Shown: piece by piece, positions 22,901 through 34,900 of the stretch
How the letters are laid out: every line of letters starts with the position of its first letter
How positions within the stretch are numbered: position 1 is the first letter of the stretch
Assembly (NCBI GenBank): GCA_942486035.1
Contig: CALNXK010000033.1
Span: 1,153,501-1,217,500, forward strand
Direction: 5' to 3'
Length of the DNA stretch: 64,000 bases
From: Porites lobata
Taxonomy: Eukaryota > Cnidaria > Anthozoa > Scleractinia > Poritidae
Program-made: the position numbers and the translations under genes
Notes under the pieces: generated by a model
Told to the model about the DNA's origin: nothing
Databases searched by the model: none
Seen by the model: only the letters and a program-made list of their open reading frames with translations

Positions 22901-25900
22901 ACATTTCTATTGTTTTCCCTCCACCACCACCACCACCACCACCGCCACCACATTTCTATTGTTTTCCCTCCACCACCACCACCACCACCACCACCGCCAC
23001 CACATTTTCACTGTTTCCCTCCTTGAGTTTGGCCTTTTAGGCCTGATTTTGGCCTCTTTGGCCTTTTGAGGGAAACAATGAAAATGTGGTGGCGGTGGTG
23101 GTGGTGGTGGTGGTGGAGGGAAAACAATAGAAATGTGGTGGCGGTGGCGGTGGTGGTGGTGGTGGTGGTGGAGGGAAAACAATAGAAATGTGGTGGTGGT
23201 GGTGGTGGAGGGAAAACAATAGAAATGTGGTGGCGGTGGTGGTGGTGGAGGGAAAACAATAGAAATGTGGTGGTGGTGGTGGTGGTGGTGGTGGTGGAGG
23301 GAAAACAATAGAAAATGAGGAGGAGGAGGAGGGAAAACCATAAAAATGAGGAGGAGGAGGAGCGAAAACAATAAAAATGACGACGAGGAGGAAAAATAAC
23401 AATGAGGAGGAGGAGGTGGAGGAGGAGGGAATAAAAAATTTGAGGAAGGAAAATGATAAAATTGTGGAGGAGGAGGAAAATAAAAAATGAAAAGGAGAGG
23501 GGTAAGTAAAACATTGCTTGCAGTGTAAAAAAGAGCTAGTTTGCCTTTACCCTCTTTAATATACACGATTTGCCCGCCAAAAACAAGGACAATCACAGCA
23601 GCAGGAAATAGGAAGTGCATAATTACGTTACGTCTCAGTGATTTTAAGTCACCAGTATACTTAATTAAATCCACCACATTTTATTCATGAGATGAGGACA
23701 ATAGCCTATGACGTCATCGGCGTTAATGTATTCCTCCGCACTCTAATGAGAATCCTCCGCAAAAAAGGGGCCTAACCGGTCCCTCCTATACTACTGATCT
23801 TGCCTGATCAGCATCTCTAGAGTTTGGGGGACCAGTAGCCCCACTCACATCAGGGGCACCCAACGTCAATTTTCGGAAAATATCTGTTCCGAAGACTATT
23901 TGATATCTAGAATTTTTGCAACATTTGTTGTAAAATTTCTTGCTTGCCTGCCTCTCCTAGGATTTTCAAATATTTAAAAAATGGTATAATTGCCCATTTT
24001 TAACCGATTTTTTACCCTAAAAAGGTCACCTATAATTTTCGGGAGACTTTTCTCTGGATGAAATTTTCGAAAAGGTAAGTTTTGATCCCTATAATTTTCG
24101 GATCACTAGACTTTCAGATAGGAAATCCGAACATTTGAAAAATTTTTAGGGGATAAAAAAGGCCTATATCTACCGTTTAAATGCTAAAATACGTTTAACA
24201 ATGCTATGTTTAAGTGGTTTTTAACTATATTCTCGTTGGGTGCCCCTGTCACATAGGAAATTTAAGAGAATACCCCTATGTTTTCATCTCCTTTTTTTCA
24301 GATGTTGGCAAAGCTGGCTGGTGGTCGTCACAAACCTAACAGACAAACATTACTTCCTCAATGTGCTGTGCCCAAGTTATATGAAACTGTGCCAATCAAA
24401 AAAGTGTAAGAAAAATTTCTCATGGTATTGAAATGTTTAAGTACAGCAAAACATAAATGTAGCTTATAAAAAAATTTCCTGGGTCAAAAATTAGACACTG
24501 ACTCGTTTAAAGTAGACGACAATGTTCTTGACCCAAGGCTGTTGACTGATGAGAATTTTAAAGTCACTGATAGTCAAACCCCGCTTCATGGACACATGCT
24601 TAATGCGGACATCTCATTATTAAGTAAGGACAGTTTGCTAAGTTGTCCCTGGGGAAAGAAATCCCTTACATTTTCTCTAAATTCAACCCGCTTAATATGG
24701 ACACCTCATTATTACAAACAGTTTGCTTTGTCTCTGGGGAAAGAAAGCCCTTACATTTTCTCTAAAGTCAACCCGCTTAATATGGACACCCCGGTAATAC
24801 AGACACTTTCTATGGCCCCTCTTAGTGTCCATATTAATGGTTTAGACTGTGCAAGTCAGTGTACGGGTCCCGAACGAATAGCCACTGGGTTGGAAATATT
24901 GCCCCAGACATAATTGACGTATGATCATGAAAGTTATGTTTGCAAGTCAAGTGGATCCCTTTGGGTTAAAAAGCTGGAGCTAATGTACACTGTCTCTACT
25001 CTTGAACCGCAACAGAAATACGTGCAGTTGTTTTAAACTGTGCTATTTTTTGCTACTGTAAAAAAGTTCTGAAGTTTTTTTTTTTTGTCGAATACATGTA
25101 GTATCGCGCGGAGACTGTAAGTTTGCTTTTAAAAGGGCCATTTGAAGTTTAAAACTTTTTCTTAGTTTCTTTTCGCAGAAATGTAGGGGCTTACCAACGA
25201 GACATTACTTGTTAAGTCTTGGTTGATTTAGATGACTCAATCTCTTTGTTTACCAGTTGTTTGTTTCCTTTTTTCCACCCAACGGGGAGTGTTATCATTT
25301 CAAAATACAGGACTTAATATAAACCAGTAAAAAGTTAAGACTTTGTCACCCTTTTAGGCGAAACATGGGAGGCAAGCTTGGTTTTGAAGTTTCTTCCAAT
25401 TTGAGAGCGGAGAAGATGAGTGATTTGGCCAGATACTCTCTGGCCGAACTGCAGGGGCGATTTGGTGAAAAAAACGGGTAAGATTTCACATATTAGCAGT
25501 ATCTTTGTGTATCTCTTTCCAGCCTGCGTGGCAGGCCGGCGCCGGTTAGTTTTTTATAAACTTCGAAATTTCTGCCTTTGTGTTTAGAAATCTGTGTATG
25601 CTAAGCTGGCTAATCGTTTTCGTGCCCTTATGACGAGACTAGGCGATTTATTATGGTAAAATATCACCGGCGGAGACACTGCCTAATGTTACAAATTCGT
25701 CCATTTCGGAAAATCCTCAGATCGTGATAAATTCTGTGATTGGTGGATTTAGCTGAGTGCACTTAATATGATTGGCTGATGTAACTGCCCGATTACAGCC
25801 AACAGTCCGATTACACTGTCAGATTACAACACTACACTTTGACAGTGACGGGTGAAAAATAAAGCAGTCAATGCACTAATCAAATTTGAGGAAATTGTAA

Positions 25901-28900
25901 TGGTTATGATTAAACTATTAAAGCGTTTTCTACCATTCGATACCCTGGTCCCAGAAATTTTCGTTCTTTTCTTTCCCAAAACGAATTAAAGCCGTAATGC
26001 ACTCTTGCTGACAATTTTAATTTTGTGTACTTCGTTTTTTGGCACATTGGGCACGCTTCAGTCGTAAAAAAAGGTATAGAAAGAAATGGGTGAAAAAGTG
26101 AAAATCGGGCGTTCTTTTTTTCCCTGGACTACGAGTAAGCTAGGGGGAATCCTCAGAGGAAGTCTCCCGCGAGAACGGTAACACGTAGAAGGGGTGGGGA
26201 AGGGATTCCTCGTGCGTGGCGTTTTAAATGTGCGCTGGCTTGTTGCGCTCGCTCTGCTCCCTGAGGAGAATGAAGAACTATGTTAAGAAGTAGTCTAATA
26301 TTTCCTCTACACTTTGCACCCGGACTACTAAAGTGAACTTTTTTGGGTTCAAATCATTTACAATATAATAATTCTTAATTTCTTTGTTTGTGTGTTATTC
26401 AGTGACTGGCTGTACCAGATTAGCCGTGGTGTAGATCATGAACCTGTTAGACCGCGACAACTGGCGAAATCTACTGGCTGTGGCAAAAACTTCCCAGGAA
26501 AATCAAAACTGGCAACAGTTGAACAGGTACGGTAAAATTTATTATATCTTTGATAAAATTTCCCTGGAAGCAGAGGTCTCTCACGCCAAGAGAAAAATGA
26601 GAGAAAGGAGAGAAACCTCTACCGGCCGCTGACGCATTTTCCATCACGCATGCTCTGGCGTTTCCTTAACAACCAGTGACGTTTTAGTCACGTGCGACAT
26701 AAGTTGCAGAACCGGTTTGCACAATAACAACTGTAAGCTCAGAAATTTCCAGCGTACAGTCTCAAAAAAGGCACCCGGATTCCGCGCATTCCACATTTAA
26801 AGTAACCGGTTTTGAAAACCAGTCAGTTTAAACTACAATCTGGTCGGAGGCTACATAAAAGAATGCGTGGTGCGCCGGCAGAGGTCGGAAATGATAAAAC
26901 GAATGGACCATGTAACTTTTGAGGAGGCGGTGATGGTTGTTGAGTGATTTAGTTTGGGTAAGAATTTTTTCCTTGTTTCTGTTTTTTTGTAGTTGTTTTT
27001 TGTTTGTTTGTTTAGTTGTTTATGGGTATTTTGTTCAGCTCAGCCTCAGTCGGTTTCCCGTGATCGGACCAATACTCAGGGTCTCAAAATAATGATACCA
27101 AGGTGCTGCCTTTGCCTTGATTACCACGTTAAATGGCGGTCCCATCTTCAATAAGTGACGTAAAAAATAACGTCTTCAATTAGTACGTTCGTGCTAAGTA
27201 CGTAAACACAGAAACAAACTGTGTTGTTCTTGTTGTTTGTTTGTATCTTTTTTTCTGTTTTGATGTTGATATAAGCCTCTTAAAGACAATTCATTCTTCT
27301 TTGAAATCACCCAACCCCGCTACGCTACGCCCCCCCCCCCCCCTGCAAAAAGCCATTGGTTGCAAGACGTGAATGATGTTTAACCAACTGCCTCGCTTAA
27401 GTGGAAGGTGGGTGCCTGGGATACCCAGGGGCTTCCACTGTGGCCAGCCAGCCCCTAGATAGAAAAACTGCCCCCATGGCTGGCAAATCCCCGCAACCCA
27501 GCCATGAGCCCCCATTCCAGGCACCCGTCACACTGATCAAACAGTGGAAGGAAGAAAAATAGGGATGGGAGGGGGGGAAGACGCTAAATGAACCGCTCCA
27601 CAGACCACTGCACAAACGCTCGATGAACAACTCGCAGATCCTAGCCATGTACAAAGCTACCACACACCATGTGAGCCTGCACTTATGGGATTGACCGCTG
27701 GATGCCCGCCACGCTCGTGGGCCGCTTGACCGCTAAGCTTGTAGACCGCTTGACCGCTAAGCTTGTGGACCGCTTAACTTGTGGACCGCTCAACTGCTAA
27801 GCTTGTGAACCGCTTGACCGCTATGCTTGTGAATTGCTTGACCGCTACGCTTGTGAACCGCTTGACCGCTAAGCTCGTGGTGGTTAACTTAGTTAAATTA
27901 CATTTAACCAAATTTAACCAACTGCCTCACTTAAGTGGAAGGTGGGTGCCTGGGATACCTAGGGGCTTCCACTCTGGCCAGCCAGCCCCTAGATAGAAAA
28001 CTGTCCCCATGGCTGGCAAATCCCCGCAACCCAGCCATGAGCCCCCATTCCAAGCCGAAGGGACTCTTCGAGCTGACGCAGCCAGATCGGAGAGGGAAAG
28101 AGGGGCTCAGGGCTGGGGGAAGCCCTGGCCCCGAACTACCCAAGTCCCGAGGCACCCTACAAGGACAACTAGGAAAAGAGAAAGATACGCAAGAAAATAC
28201 CTGTCAAGTGAGAAGGCTTGCTACCCCCACGATAGTACTGACGGGAGTGTGAATATAGATCTGATACGCATCGCTGGACCATCTGCCAAGTGTCTTGATG
28301 AGGTGATCTGGTAAGCCACGAGAGGCTGCTGAAGTAGCAGCGCCAATGCGGAAGCTATGACCGGTGTAGCAACCAGTGACCCCAGCAGCGGAGAAGATAG
28401 ACTGAATACTGGATGTCAGCCATTGGCGATGTAGAGGTGCCATCAGAGAGAAGGAAGAGTGGGCCAGGAGTTGAGCCACGGACGTGTAGATACTGGGTAA
28501 GGGCGCGCACAGGGCAGAGATCACGTTTACCAGCACCAATGTAAATATGGCAACCTTGGCGAAAGGGGTCCGTCTTAGAGCACTTAATATGAATCCTGAA
28601 GCTGCTAGGATTGACTAGGGAATCTGCTTGGACATCACTGACAGCAAGGTGGATGTCAGGATTGAAGGGAGAGTTGACAGTAAACTCACCAGCACGTAAG
28701 AAACCAAAAACCCGAGACAGCAGGCAGCCCAAAGCATTGTATGGTTGTAGTCAGAGAAGTTCAAGGACTGGAAGATAATGTGCATCAGCTCGATTGTGAT
28801 GGGTTGGCGCTGACGCTTATTTGAGCCTTGGTGACGTTTGATGCCCCGCAACACCCGCTGTAACCGAAGGCAACCAACCAGCGGAGAAGGATGACCCTCC

Positions 28901-31900
28901 TCAATGTGAAGGGACCGAATTGCTGAAAGGTAAACCTTTATGGATGAATGGTGAAGAGTATCAGCAAGATGACAGCAGAAACGGATGAGCACGTCTTCAC
29001 TGGCTGGAAGAGCTGATCCCGAAGGAGATAGGCTATTGTCCTGAGCACAGAAATCCAAGAAGCGGCGTTGGGCAGAAGCATAGACTTTCCTAGTGGAGGG
29101 GGCAAGACCCTGAGTCAAATAGAAGTGGTATTTATCTGACAGCGAAGATCCAAGTCCGAGAGGAGCTGCTGCGGAATCTGGGTTGGAATGGAGTCTGCAA
29201 GAGGAGCTAGCCGGCGAAAACGCTGAAACTGAAAGCGAGACAGGGAGTCAGCAATGGGGTTAGACTTCCCTCTAACTGGGGAGGCAGTGAAGGAGAAGGA
29301 GTGACGAGCTGCCAACAGGGACAGATAGCGAACCAAGGACATGATGGTAGGGGCTCTTGAAGTGCCAGACCGCAAAATGTCCACCACTGAGCGGTTATCT
29401 GATAGGAAGTTGACCCGTTTGGAGGCCCACTGGGGACCCCAGAGGTAAGCTGCCACGACGATAGGGAAAAGTTCCTTGTACTCGATAGACTGAGAGACCT
29501 GTGATGGGAGCCATGCACCTGAAAACCAGTGACCCTGGAAGACTGCTCCATAACCAAGAGCCCCAGAGGCATCTGAAGAAACCTCGAAGTCAGGAATTGG
29601 AGCCCACTGGGGGTACTGAAGAAAGCTGCAACCATTCCAAGACTGGAAAAACTCTTGCCACCAGGCTAGGTCAAGAAAGAACTCTTGATTGAGACGAATC
29701 GGGTGGTCATCGCGTCGAAAGGCACATAGTAGGTTAATCATTCGGCGCAAGAATGAGCGACCTTGGGGTACGACTTTGCAGGCATGCTGAAGGTGACCTA
29801 TTAGGGACTCCAGATCCTTGCGTTTACACCAACGCTTTTGTGACCAATCTTCCAACAAGGCAGTTATCCTATCAAATTTGTCCTGAGGAAGGCGTGCCAG
29901 CAGATTAAGAGAGTCCAGTTCAATGCCCAGGATGGTTAGGCACGTCGACGGCCCTTCTAGTTTGTCTGGATGGAGGGGGATGCCAAGCTTAGAAAAACAG
30001 TCAATTGACCTGTCCAGATTATGTTGACAAACAGAGGAGCCGGGAGGGCCAAGAGTGTGGAAGTCATCAAGGTAATGCATCAGGAAGGTGACATCGTAGT
30101 TTTGCTTGGCCACCCACTCCACTAAGTCTGCTATACATGTGAAGATATATGGAGCTGACCTGACACCAAAAGGCAGGACCATATCAACATAAAAGGCACC
30201 ACGCCATTTCATACCCAGCAACTGGCGATCTTCTGTATGGACTGGCACAATACGGTATGCATTTTGCACGTCAAATTTTGCCATGAGGGAACCCCGCCCC
30301 AGCCGCATTATGCCTGCAATAATGTCATCTACCTTCATGTACTGCAGAGAATAATCCTCGCCCGCAATTCCGTCGTTGACACTGTGGCCCGCAGGGCTAG
30401 ACAGGTCCAGGATAAGACGCCATTTCCCAGGTTGGTGGCGTTTGGGGATGACGCCGAAACGACTCACATGGAGGACAGGGAGGAGAGGCTGGGAGAAGGG
30501 GCCCGCCACCCTGCCTGTCTGAACTTCCGATTGCAAGTAATTGTCGATGACCTGAGGGTTTAGGAGTGCTGACGCCATATTTCCCGTTGCCGACTTCAGG
30601 GAAGTACTGTAATTGAAGCCTAGGTTAAAACCATCGCGAAGGCCTTGGACCACGTATGCAACTTTGTCTGGGTTAGGATGATGACAGAGTTCATGCTGGA
30701 ATCTATCCACATTAATGGGAGTAAGCTGAGAAACTTGTCTTAAAGGACAAACGGCTGGAGAACACAACGAATAACTGGAACTTGGCAGACCCTGCTGCGG
30801 AGAGAGTAAAACAAAAGGAGAACGCAACTCTAACGCTGAAAAATTACCATGAGAACCAACGTGAACAGGAACAAAACTATTTACAGTAGAATTGGCTAGA
30901 GGTTGCCTAGCGACGGCGGAGACCCCCCTTTGACTGAGAAGGGGAGCGGGACCGTTCTCTCCGCGCGGACCGGTGAGGGCAGTGGATGCGGGGGTGGTCC
31001 CCGTGGCACGATTCACAGGAGTGACGAAACCGACAGCGACCAAAGGGCCAGCGACAGCGCCCGTCGTTCCAGGAGTGGCAATACTGGCTAGACCGGGCAT
31101 TGCCTGAAGACCCAAGAGGCTCTGATAGTGACGAGGCAGAGGAAGTTGAGGAGCCTGAAGCAGTTGAGGTGGTCACTGGAGATCTGGTGTGAAAGTTGTA
31201 GAGGTCTGGGTGCATGCGAGACCAGTCGGTTGAACCTGAGGCTGCGGCTTCTTTTCGGAAGGCGATGTCGTAGTGGAGCCACGATTTGTCAGAAAAGCGC
31301 CTTGCTGTCTGGATGATGAGTAACTTGTACTGATTTAAATCTTTCCAGCGAGAGGGGAAGGTGTGGCAAAGAATCATAGAAAAGATTGTGAAGGCTTCAA
31401 TCCAGGTGATGATGTCTGCTATTTCAATGACCCGTTTCTTCGACCCTGATACCACCAGTTTTCCCTCCAAAAACGCTTGGGGTTCGATTTCTTGAGCTCT
31501 GATGTTGTCCGGAAGGAGGTCAGCCAAGTCTACAAAAAGCCCTGCGGTAATTTTAGAAACAAGCTTAAAGGGGACTGGAGCATAGCCAGGGCCCACCACA
31601 AATGCTTTATTGAGGTTTGGAAGCGTAGAGGACTCGGTTCCGGTCGCGCCACCACAAGAGCCCCCAACCACTACAGGCAAGTTGGCGGAGGACGTGGCGG
31701 GAAGAGAGGAGACTACCGAAGGACCGCCAGATGAGCTGTACGTTGAAATAAATGAGGGCACAACAAGCGTACCTGAAGACTGGGAGGTAGAGCCAGGGGT
31801 ACTGGAGCTAGAGGATGCCGGAGACTGCGTAGAAGTCGAAGTCGAGGAGAGAGGAACAGACGCCGCGGCCGTGTTCGAGTTCCCGCCACTGGAATCTCGA

Positions 31901-34900
31901 AGGGAAGATAGCAGCGGAGGGAGGGATTCCGCGAGAGCTCTTGAAATTGCCTGGGCTAGCGCGTTGGTGTCCGGCAGGGAAACAGGTTGACTTGGCGGAG
32001 AAGCCGAGGTGTTAACTGTAGGAGCTGGGGTAGAACCGCTAGAAGAAGGCGAAGACGCGGTAACCGGGGAAGACATCGTTGACAGGCTGTTGTTCGTGGT
32101 ACGCATCCTGAACGAACGTGACGACCCGCACGCTTTGAAAAACAAATGAAAGAAAAAAGGATACAAGAAAAAGCACACTGTAAGACTGACGCTCCAAAGA
32201 TCGCTAAAAAAGGCGAAAGACGCTAAATGAACCGCTCCACAGACCACTGCACAAACGCTCGATGAACAACTCGCAGATCCTAGCCATGTACAAAGCTACC
32301 ACACACCATGTGAGCCTGCACTTATGGGATTGACCGCTGGATGCCCGCCACGCTCGTGGGCCGCTTGACCGCTAAGCTTGTAGACCGCTTGACCGCTAAG
32401 CTTGTGGACCGCTTAACTTGTGGACCGCTCAACTGCTAAGCTTGTGAACCGCTTGACCGCTATGCTTGTGAATTGCTTGACCGCTACGCTTGTGAACCGC
32501 TTGACCGCTAAGCTCGTGGTGGTTAACTTAGTTAAATTACATTTAACCAAATTTATGAATGATGTTTTTCTTAAAGTGTATTCTCTCTTATTAGGTCAAG
32601 TACTGGCTAGAACAACTGGCTGGTGAACTTGATGAACGACTCACACGAGAAGCTGAGTTGGTAAATATTACTTTCTTTGCAGTTGTGCAGTAGTTTACGA
32701 GCGTCATAGTAACAAATAGACTTGTCATGGTTTTGAAAGCCATGTTGACGAGTAAGCAACCGCGTGAGAAATTACAGTGTGTGTATGAGAACCTACTGTC
32801 GAATACTTTCCGTAAATCGACTGTTCTGAACAAATATGAATTGTAAACTAAAGCTTCACTCCTAACGATTCTATTGAAAAAATTTGAGGGCGTTACATGT
32901 AGCTACACGTGCTAGTTTTTAAATGGTCTTTACATTTGTCTGTAAAAAGTTTTCTTCCTGCCGACAAAAAATTCCCGGGAAAAATTGCAGACAAATATAT
33001 ATTTTTTTCAGAACAGCCGTTTTACGGAAATTTTTCGACATTAGAATCTCATACAAACACTGTAATTTCTCACGCGCTTGTCTTCTCGCCAAGATGGCTT
33101 CCAAAACCGTGACAAGCTCTATTCTCCCACACTCAAGGGGTCGTATGTTTTCTAGGGGCTGATTTGTACATCGACAGGATCAAAATTGGAATCGGCATCG
33201 GAGTAGCTTAAGAAAACACTCACAGCCGACATTTCGCAACATCACCATTAATTTCCCCGCGAAATTACGTCTGACAAACGAGCGCTGAAATTCCATACTG
33301 ATGACGCGTCACTACCCAGATCTGGGTAGGCGTCATCAGTATGGAATCTCTGCGCTCGTTTCTTAGACGTTTTTACGCGGGGAAACCATTACTGGCGTCG
33401 TGAAAGGTCGGCTGTTTTCTCAAGAGAAATAGGAGGCAAAAATCTCGCTATTAGGTTTATATCCTTGAGAATAAAAATGTTTTTGAAAAGAAAGAGAAAG
33501 TTGTATAATTAAAAGTGAATAGTAATATTACTTTATTTTTTTCTACAGAATAACCGTGAGGCAAGACAGCTGGGTGTTGGTTTCAGAAATGAAAATGATT
33601 CATCCTTCTCCCGCTCCTGTCACTTGAGAAGTTCAACTGCCAGTCAAATCGCTAAGGATGCGTACAATCTACTGCTACCATTCAACTCGATCAAGGAGGG
33701 CAAAACCGATACATGGTAAAGTACATTTCTGTGTTAATTGATCCTTTGCGTGTGTGATTGTCCCATTCTGTAGATCCAAGATGTTCTCGACTCGACGTCT
33801 TGAACTACAGGCTCTAAAGCTTGGTTTTCTATTGGTCATTCTGGGATTGCGCGTAGATACTGGGTAGGAGTGACGTCGAATTCCTGTATGGGGCCATTTT
33901 GGGGGACGATTTTTTGCCCAGTCTCTTAGGCAACTTGGTGATAGTAAAATAATAAAGTTATAACGTCCCCAGGACAATCCCATAATGCAATTCAACACAA
34001 CACTGACCCAGTGTCTCACGTTAAACAGACAGTGGACAATTTATCTCTAAAAACGTCTAGCGATCTGAATCATCGTTGTTTTCATATAAACCAGGTTCTC
34101 TGTTATCTGCCTCACAGCCGTTCTTTATGTCGGCACGCAACGCTCCTCCCCGACACAGAGAACTGCTGTGAAGCAGACTAGGTTTTCTGTGAGCGAAGAA
34201 AGTCAATGAAAAAAAGAAGAGAAAAAAATTCTGATGAAGTCATTTGAGGCGGGTTGGTGTGCTTCATTACGAAGCGCTCTGGTTTACGCTGTATGACTGT
34301 AATGGTTATTGTCGTCATGGCTCTACTGGGAAACAAACATAAATAAGAGCTGACGTGCTGTCCTGTCCAGTCGTAACCGACCCTTGTTTCATTATAATTA
34401 TTTTGAAAGGAGGAGAAATCTAACACCAGAAAGCTCAGAAAAAAAATTCCGAGCTCCAGGTGCGAATCCAGCCTCGTTCACAGTCGTCCCCGGAGATTAT
34501 CTCGCTCGGTTCCAAGCTTCCTGTGCTCACTCGGACAGCGCGAACTGGAGGGGAGACGAGGCTGGTGAGAATCGAACTCACGACCTTCGGAGTTCTTCTT
34601 CGGGTGCTCAAACCACTGAGCTACGGGAGGCTCTGTGGAGTGCAGTGTCAACTGAAATGTAATTATAATGGCTAATGTAATTATTACATCAGCCATGTGC
34701 GATAGAAGCCTGGCTCCCATTGCTAGGTCTTTATTAAACGTTTGCCAAGTTTACGAAAGAAACTTGCGAAGAAAATTGGTTGTCAAATTCCTGGCGTTAA
34801 AAACGACTTCTTTTATAATTGTTCAGGTATCCAGCTATCGTTACCTTGAATATTTCGGCAAGCAAATTTGAGGACTTATCTGAAAATAGCAGTACACCAT

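Larger units (their letters stand above)
27379..32555 (-). mobile_element. Ngaro-like tyrosine-recombinase retrotransposon
   Basis: About 5.2 kb, antisense to POLH. Reading along the minus strand: repeat A1, gag, RT/RNase H, tyrosine recombinase, B1, A2, B2. That A1 ... B1-A2-B2 order is the split-direct-repeat layout of Ngaro/PAT-type DIRS-order elements, which integrate through a tyrosine recombinase instead of a DDE integrase. No integrase, protease or methyltransferase is seen. The A repeats are 339 bp and identical on reading, which suggests recent insertion. The recombinase has two frameshifts, so this copy is probably defective on its own. Confidence 0.93.

Noticed and set aside
22535..23677. 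Pro/His/Phe-rich open frames on both strands
   Set aside because: They are translations of CCT/CCA triplet runs inside an inverted-repeat element; frames occur in all registers and on both strands.
29115..31115. RT/RNase H as a Gypsy LTR element or a viral copy
   Set aside because: No protease, DDE integrase or LTRs; instead split direct repeats and a tyrosine recombinase, which define the DIRS/Ngaro group.
31610..31990. 126-codon acidic plus-strand frame
   Set aside because: Antisense shadow of the Ser-rich part of gag.
34545..34640. Functional tRNA gene
   Set aside because: Anticodon stem cannot be paired convincingly and it lies in dispersed repeat context.
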